A stretch of 64,000 nt of DNA from Chloranthus sessilifolius (taxonomy: Eukaryota > Streptophyta > Magnoliopsida > Chloranthales > Chloranthaceae): NCBI GenBank assembly GCA_021018995.1, contig CM037597.1, positions 8,693,299-8,757,298 of the forward strand, written 5' to 3'. Each line of letters opens with the position of its first letter. The stretch's first letter is position 1. The position numbers and the translations under genes were made by a program. Below are positions 23,701-32,800 of this stretch, one piece after another. The notes below the pieces were generated by a model, which ran no database searches, had not been told where the DNA came from, and saw only the letters and a list, made by a program, of their open reading frames with translations.

Positions 23701-26001
23701 CACGAATTGAATACACTCAAGCCCAACAACGGTTGTGGATCGACGGGTTAAGGTCGGATTCGATCCACGAGGATGAACATTGAGGGTATTCTAGATTTAA
23801 GATTTGGGGAAATAGAACAACCAATAGAAATGGGAAAATGGAAGCAAGAGATTTAGGGGGAAATGGGGAAATCAAGCAAGAATAAAAGATAAGAAAGAAG
23901 ATCAAAGATAAATAGGCATCTCACCCTTGGCCTCACACCAACAACCCTAAGATCCGTGAATGCCAATGATATGCTAATTTGCCGAAATTAAACTAATTAA
24001 TTTGACCAATTAAATCACAAATTAAAGTGATACCTTAGGAGTTCGCAGGATTCCGCTTAGGCATACGTACCCGATTCACGTAGGGTCCAATCTGACGCAT
24101 GAGATCCTTTAGGATGGCGGTAGAGGCAATCCGAGAGATAGAACTCTCACTTCATCTAGGTCGGGGTGTTAGATCGTAGCTCGTGGTGGAATCGATAGCT
24201 CCTCGCTAGGACTTTGAATAAAAACGATTAATGACACGAATTGAATACGCTTAAGCTTAAGCCCAACAACGGTTAAGGATCGACGGGTTAAGGTCGGATT
24301 CGATCCACAAGGATGAACATTGAGGGTATTCTAGATTTAAGGTTTAGGGAAGTAGAACAACCAATAGAAATGGGAAAATGGAAGCAAGAGATTTAGGAGA
24401 AAATGGGGAAATCAAGCAAGAATAAGAGATAAGAAAAAAGATCAAAGATAAATAGACATCTCACCCTTGGCCTCACACCAAACCCCTCTTTGGGAAGAAG
24501 ACTCACTCTTCAAAGCTTCTCTCAAGCTCAAATGCAATGCATCTTTTCATTAAATCAACAAGTGCCAAAATTGGCTTACAAAAATATGCTTTATAGTAAC
24601 TACAAAGGGAATAATCCCTAAAATGGCAAAGTATGAAATTACCCTAAGTGATAACTTACAATTAGACACAAAAGCAATAAAATTTGGACAAAAAGGACAA
24701 AACACGTCACTTAAGTCGCAGGGCGGAGATTTCCACGGACGTCCGTCCTAGAGCTCACGGACGTCCGTCACCAGCATCACAGACGTCCGTGAGGTCCACG
24801 GATGTCCGTGCCCAAAAACCAGTGGCACCCTCTATATTCGGACGTCCGTCCAAAACCTAAGGATGTCCGTCGCCTGATGATGGTCCTTGCCTCATGGGCT
24901 GATCTCTAAGGCCTTTCCTTGGTGGTTCTTGATGCTCTTTGGCCCTTCCGTCGCTTATTCCGTCGGTAAACCTTATACGGCCTGAACCCTAGGTCCTTGG
25001 TGTCGACGTTCCCCGTCACATAACCATTGGTCAATGAACTTTCAGTACAATGTGGTAATTTTCTATTGATTTTACAAAAGCAAGAATATTTAATAAATGG
25101 TTAAAAATTTCCAATTAGGGAGATTCATGGGCTATCACCGGCAGATTAATTGGATAATGCAGATCATTATAAACATGCAACCATTGGTGGACAGAGATGA
25201 GGAGACACTGTAATCTTTGATGGTGCTAAGTACCATGATATAACTGCTCCACACACACACATAGTTGCTATCCAACTATTTCAAAAGTCCACTGACCCTG
25301 TAAATCATGTGGACTTCTAAAGCTCTAATCACATACTGCTACAGTGCCACTCCCACTCCAGAATTCTATAAACTATAGCTCCAACAAATAATTAAGATTG
25401 GAAAAAAAAATTTGATTTCGCTCAACGAAAAGAAAGAAATTGCCTTGTATCTGTGTAGTTCACTAATTGATGCATTAATAGTACAGACTACATATGACTA
25501 TATGAGACTGGAAAGTATGTAAACCTTTGTTTATGATGTCAAATCATTTGTGAGCAACTTGTATATGCACCCGTGGGAAAGGGTTGGGGATATACAATGA
25601 TGTATAGCTTGATAGTCAAATGCGAGATGATATTAATAATTAAATTTTATATTATAAAACTCTCAGTCTAGTCAACTGTCAACAGAGTTTGTAAAGAGAA
25701 AACTAGATCCTTAGCAAATTTGCAAAAACCTTCGGATTAATTGTATTCAACAGAAAAGGTAGGTATACTGATAGACCAATTTCTATAAAAAAGAAAACTT
25801 GACATGTGTTGAATACATTAATTTTTATCAATAGATTCAATGTTAAGCATTAGTATAGTTTATGCCCGTTCGAAGGTAGCTATAGGAATTTTTGGTTGTA
25901 TAGTAATGGCACTCTTGTAAATATGTCCATCTAATAATACTTATATATATAAAGACAGAGAGAGAGAGAGAAAAGAGGTGAGCTTGCAATAGTGTAATTG
26001 T

Positions 26002-26043
<42 letters not shown>

Positions 26044-26762
26044 TCATTGTTGCTCTTCTTATTTTATGTGGAAAACTTTATATAAGCATATATTTATAGA
26101 TAGATACGTATAGAATAAATATGCTACGCAGAAAATGACAGCCATCTGTAAAACAAATGTAATGGAAAGAATGAATAACTATTGAATAGTTTAGCACAAA
26201 AACATAACATAAATTGTTCATTAATCCAAATTTTTAGGAAAAAGCCAAGACCTATCGATCATAAGGAAATGAGCACGGACACCCTGAGCTTTACTTTCGC
26301 TTTGAAGTCGATAACGCATTGTCTACAAAACAATTAGCAGTTTCTATACTAAGCATCAACAGCAACTAATTGTCCCATAGCAATGTAACTTAGACAGAGA
26401 CACATGTCAGCATCGGACACATTAACAGAAAATTCCTGCAATTTCCTTTCGCTTTCATTATAACATCCCAAAAAGATGGGAATCTTCACATCAAAAAGTT
26501 AGGATATATTATTTTAGCAATCTACATAGAATAGGAATAAGTGTAACTATAGACTTTAAGAAGGCTTATTTACATGGTTTGAGGACTTCAATTTTATTCA
26601 AAAATTGATTTACAACATTTTATGAAGAGAAGACTGGTATTCTTCTTCTGATGTCCTCTAGTTCTCTATTTTAATTGATCATATTGTTTGTTTTTTACAC
26701 TATCTTCATCAGGCCTGCTGTAGTTTGCATCTCTTGACCCTTTCACTAAATTTTGAGATTTA

Positions 26763-26800
<38 letters not shown>

Positions 26801-29800
26801 AAGAGAGAGGTTGCTTGAAACAATAGGAGATTATGTGTGGAGGAAAAGGGGAATGGGTTGTTATAGCGAAGATAATTTAGAAGAGGATTTTCATATCTTA
26901 TGGGATTTGATTTTATGATTTGAGAGTAAACAAAAAAGTATGGGGAGTTTTTGAAGTTATAGTGTTGATCCCCTATACCTATACAAGACTACGAGTAGTT
27001 TATCAGTTATTACGTTAACTTTTAATTTAGGAGTCTATTTAGAAGTTTCCTAGCTATTAGAACAGAAGTTAGTTTTGAATAGAAGTCAAGATTTAGGAAT
27101 TTTTTATAACAAAAGAAGTAAAATTTGGGATCCTATTTGGCTTTGGATTTTATGAAATTTTGAAAACTTGTGTTGAGTTTTGGGTTAGTGTAGTTTATTC
27201 AAGTTTTATTGCTCTCTATTATTGTTGGCAATAGATCATTGGAGGTAAGTTAATTATGTGTTTTATTTCTTTTTTTATTGAATTAGCCTTCCTTTTTTAT
27301 CACACCAACTTTTGAACTTCATTTTAATGAGTTTTGCAAGCTTACCTGAAAAAGAAGCACACTTATATATAACCTTCAAACCACAAAGGGACATCACAGA
27401 ACCAACCTCATGGACTGTCATAGATTAATGTGTCAAGTGCATTAAGGACTGAGGAGATAAATATGAATTTAATAGTATTTCATGACTCTAGGCATCACTT
27501 ATTCCAACATAAAAAGGTTTTAGACATAAAAATATCAGATATTTACTTGCTAAACTTGGAATCCTTAAGGAATATATTGAAGACCACTTTAGGAGGAGAA
27601 ACCAAAAAAATATGGTCAAGGCCAAATTTCTTCCTTTGAATAGCACGTTATTATTTGAATGTTTTTAAGGTAGATAAACAACATCAGATCCACTAGCATA
27701 TAATTTTTGTGATAATCTTCTACTAAGTAGAGAGATACTTGCCTTAAGAGCGGCCAAAAATTCAAAACTATTGTAACAGCGGATATACAAGAACCGTCTC
27801 ATGCAAGCTACAAATAATTCTTCATCAAAATGGCTTCTTTGTGCCATCTTAGTGTTACATTTTTGTGGAATCTCATTTGGTTGCAAATAGATATTGTTGC
27901 TTGATCCTGCACACATGTAAACCTCACTTCAACAATCTAATATGACTAGTGGTACACATATTCCTACAAAATGTAAGCAAAAAACCATATGTTGTTTATA
28001 CTTATTTATATAGCATTTGAAACAATCCGAAGTGCTTCTAAGAAGTGTTCTTCAGCGTATGTTTTTTGCAAAGAGCATGAATAAGGTAACAACCATGCAA
28101 AGGCATCTAACACAATATACACATCATTTATACATCTACTTAATTACATACTTGCATAATAAAAATATAGATACCTAGTAAGGAAAGCATAAATCTGTTG
28201 AAATTCAACACTTGCTAAAATAACAAGCACACAAAGAAGGAGATGAAAACTCGGGAGGACAATAGAAGTAGTAGCTAAAAAAAATATTGTGAAAAGGTGT
28301 ACCTAAGAACCCTAAAAAATATAATTCTCTGTCAACATAGTGAAATAAAATTATTTTTTTTCTTATTAAAAAATGAAAGGATCCTTAAACCTATTCATTA
28401 ATAAGCTTATTATACTTAAAAGAACAAAGGAGAACCAAAACAATGGGATGGGAAAATACCAATGAAACATAAAGCTTGATTTGTCTATGTGATCATGTAT
28501 GATATGAGGTGTCCTTTATGTTCAAGGATAACCCACTAAGAGATTGGCTAGTTTGCATATTAGGCCAATGTGCATTCACAAAATATGACTTGTCAGAAAA
28601 GTTATTGGTGAGGTTTTTTACAGTCAGCTGTCTACTAGACACTGACTCTACTCCTTTCTCATCCAAGTTTTGGACCGGCATTGGCTGAATGAACCCCAAA
28701 GAACAGTTGAGAGGCTAATCAAGAATATTGGATTGATTGATAGTAATGCAAAAGGCTTGTCAAGGAGGTAATAAACAAGGATGATGGAAAGTACATTCTA
28801 AAGAGGCTATAGTGAAAATAAATCCAAAGAACAACAATATTCATATCTATCTCGGACTCCACCTGATCATTTGCAAGAAGCATAGTGACCAAATTCTCCG
28901 ATTTTTTGAAAAGTCATGAATAGTTCGCATTTTTAAAAATATGAATAATTTTATAACTAGTTGTGAGTTTCTCAAAAAATTGTGAATTTTGAAATTATTG
29001 GTGAATTTCACGAATTTTCCAAATTTTTCTAAAAAATTTCCAGGAATTTTTTGAAATTTTTATTTTTAAAATTTTACAGATTTTAGCTAATATATTTTTA
29101 TTTTTTCCAAATTTTGACCTTTTTCCCGAATTTGACGAATTTTGCTGGATTATTCCAGATTTTTTCCAAGCTGATTTATTCCCAAACGCCGAGTTAGTCA
29201 CTATGGCTAGAACATGGATCAAAATCTCGGTTTCGGTCTCGATTTCGGTCTTGACCCGAACCGTAATTGGTCAAAATTTCAGTGATTTCGGTCAAAAATT
29301 CGGTAAATTTCGGATTTTTTTTTAAATGTGCTCCGAACTTTATCGAACTTTGCCAAACTTTATTTTATTAGTTTTTTAAAGCTCTTTAACATTATTAGAA
29401 CACATGTATACACTAGTGAAGCTAATTTCAGTCCGTTTAAGGTACTTATATGTCTATTATAAGTACAAATTTTTCATTGTCAACATGGGTTTTTTGCGCT
29501 TAAATCGTTGACTCTTTTAAATAAGACGATGAAGATCGTTTTTCATCCCAATCTTTGACACAATAGATCTTGAGATCATGTTCGTATCATCAGAGAGTCG
29601 GATTTTGATTCAATATTTTGATTCCTTGGCACATCCCAAAAATGTGAGTATGCCTATGTTGATGTTATTTTTTGGGATTTTTGCAACATTGAATCAAAAT
29701 TTGACCCTTTGATGGTAGACTCGTGATCTCAAGATCTATTGTATCAAAGATTGGGATTAAAAACATTCTCCTTCATCTTATTCAAAGCAATAAACCGTTT

Positions 29801-32800
29801 AAACACGTGGACCCGATTTGAAAAGGAAGAAGCTTGGATTGTAAATAAAGGTACCCCTTCATGGTATCAAGATATTTTTATTTATGCAACTAATGGGTTA
29901 GGTACAGGTTAACAGAAAATCAGGATTTTTTTTTCAATAAATTGCATGGCATTTTCGTTATTCCATGGAAAACCAAGAGTAAATTGAAAGGCAGTAGCCA
30001 GTAGGTCGGTTCAAGTCCAAAAATCTTTTAAATAAGAAGGATAAAAATGGAAAGGAAGGCAGTAGCCACTAGCCAGTAGGTCAGTTCCTTGCAATCATCG
30101 CATCCTAGTTCGGATCCGAACCTAAGGCTCGTATTTAGGTTCAGATAGGGACCTAGTTCGGATAAGAACGAGTGCATCTTAACAAATAAAGTAAACCCCC
30201 CCCCCCCCAATTTTCCCTCTTCTTCTCCAAAATGGTGATCGATCAAGAACCCACTTTCAAACCCAAGAACTGAAGAATGATGGTAAGCAATTAATCTCCT
30301 CTTCAATCCATTTATTTATTTGCTCTTTCCTCTGGTTTATACCCCTTAAAATACGAAAAACCCCTTTTTTAAAAATGGGTTGCCCTTAAAAAATGGGTTT
30401 TATACCCTTCAAAACGCTTTTAAAAAATGAACACCAGCATTCAGCCGATAATTTGAAATTATCGGCCGATAATTTCAAATTTCGGCCGATAATCTCATAT
30501 TTTCGAAGGGGGGCGGTATTTTGCATTTTTCCGGTTCGATTTCGACCGAAACCGAGATGTCTCGGCCAAATTTTTGAAATTTCAGCCGAGATTTTGATCC
30601 ATGGGCTAGAAGCACAAGAGGCATCGCTTCATTGGATTCTCGCATCTCTGTCCACCAATGGGTGCATGTTCATAATGATCTAAGCTGCCCAATCAATCTG
30701 CCATCTCTTGGATGAGTGATAGCCCATAAATTACACCAATCGGGCAATTCTAACTGTCCAACATATTTTCTTGTTTTGGAAATCAATGGAACGGAGATTT
30801 ACAACACAATCCAAAAAAAATTCTATCTCATGAGTATTAGTCCAATCATTAAAAATTATGGGCTATGGCCAGCACGAGACGGATGATTGATTGAATGATC
30901 CAAATCATTACACATACATACACCAACAGGATGATATAGATTGGAGTAACCATCTTCTTTGATGTATGCATAGAGCTAAAATAATGTCAGAATGCAGAGC
31001 CTTAAGCAATACCATATATATATAAAGCAAATTCAGTTTGACAAATGAGTTGCACCGTCAATACCCCACAGTTATGGTCATATCCCATAGCTACTCAAAA
31101 ATTCCAATGTTATTCATAAGCAGCCTGCCACTATTGCAGATTAGGCAATGAAAAGCAATGGGTTCTCAAATACCAACCAAGTTCAACAATTGCAATTTCT
31201 TCTAAATGAAAATGGCCAAATATAATCAGTTTATGGATCACCAAAAAATTGAAGTCTCGTCATCCATAAGTTTTCAAAGAGGAGCCACCAATTTCATGAG
31301 TTCAAATAGCAACACTAATTCACTCCCTCAACTCATCATCATTGTTGATCGCTTCAAAGAGATAAAGTAATCTGCACCACAATGCCCTTCTAACCACGGA
31401 AACAAAGCCTAAGTGTCAAGGCGAACAAGAAACAGGGAGTGGATCAACAAATGTAGTTATCTAACGAGAGAAAGAAACATCCATGCCAAAAATCTAGCTA
31501 CCCTCAGATATTTGTAGAAGTTGATCCAAATCACATTTCTTAGTACCTCCAGAACTTTACTTGGAACCTCTCGTAACGATTTCCATCATAGCACGTGACT
31601 ATCATACCATCCATCACCCATTTGATGGTCCCAGATACTCCAAAATCAAAAAACCCATTAAACTAATCAATATAAAGAGACAGACATGAAGAGCAAAAAT
31701 CAAATAACATAGACATAAAGGCAACCATGTGATGCCATTGACAACTAGTTTCTTTCCATCGGTCTCTGTTAGTCTATTGAAGCAATAGAATCAATACATT
31801 TATTACGATTACTTTGCTCCATAAAACTAGATATATGGATAAAAACCGCAAAATAAGTTAATGAAAACGAACAATGGTAAGTGAATGGGAATTGGGATTG
31901 AACCTTTGCCGTAGCGGTGATGCCCTCAAGTGTGTAGCGTTGAGGTCAGGGTTCAAATCCCATGCTTACTTATTTTGAAAAAAAAATGTAAGTGAATCGA
32001 TGCCAATGCAACTTACTATTGCCCTCCATTATCCGATGTTTTAGCGACTGAGAGAGCCGTAGAACATCGAAGCGGCAGTCCAAGTCAAAGTATATCACTA
32101 AACGCTCCAACCCGCCATAATGGACACCTTTCCACTCTTTGGGGATGACACAATTGGTCGCAGCCTACATCAGCCACATTGTCATATAAATTCAATCATT
32201 CATTTGAAAGAGGAAATTAGAAAATTGGTTGCGCAGCTAAGACCCGATCGTGGTTTTAGTAAGCTAAACACCAACAGAAAAGAATCTTCCGACCAACTAT
32301 TTTGATCAAACCAATAGAGCTGGTTATAGAAAGCTTTTCTTCGGCTGTTGGGGTCTTAGCCGGTGAACACTCGATACTTAATACCCAAAATGTAATTAAA
32401 TTTGTGCTTTTTCTCACTGGTGAGGTCCCACTGGAAATCTTCTCACTTGCGAATTGGAGTGAGAATACATATGAGACAATCAAAATACTGATGGTTTGGT
32501 AGCCAGCCAAATACATCTGCTGCCCCAGTTTGCAATGAGAATATTTGACTCTTTCCTTATTTGCAAATTCACAGATTCTTGTTTGGCTGCTGCATGCACA
32601 ATTCAAATTTTTTTCAGGAGAGCCATTACTTGCACACAAGAAGTTGGACCTTGCACATAGTTTAAAAGAAAAACTTGATATTTTGGGACCTGTGAACTGA
32701 AAATACTGTCTAAGCCGTCTGATTTAAAGGCTGTGATATTAAGATCTCTGATGCAAAAATTTGGCACAAAAGATCTCTATCATATGATTCAACACAGTCA

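Larger units (their letters stand above)
19972..25018 (-). mobile_element. Ty3-gypsy LTR retrotransposon, internally deleted, TSD CATAA
   Basis: A 5,047-bp insertion flanked by CATAA at 19967-19971 and 25019-25023. Its ends on the plus strand are TGACGTGGG and CCCCGTCA. In element orientation (minus): 5' LTR (25018-23941), an extra partial LTR (23940-23396), PBS (23391-23380), gag zinc knuckle (22895-22704), a repeat-coding stretch (22672-21998), the integrase C-terminus (about 21960-21434), a purine tract (21066-21057) and the 3' LTR (21056-19972). Protease, RT and RNase H are missing. It lies in XRCC2 intron 4 in the same orientation as the gene. Confidence 0.92.

Noticed and set aside
28493..28699. 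68-codon minus-strand frame in XRCC2 intron 2
   Set aside because: It looks coding-like but has no recognised family, and exon 2 joins exon 3 in phase without it.
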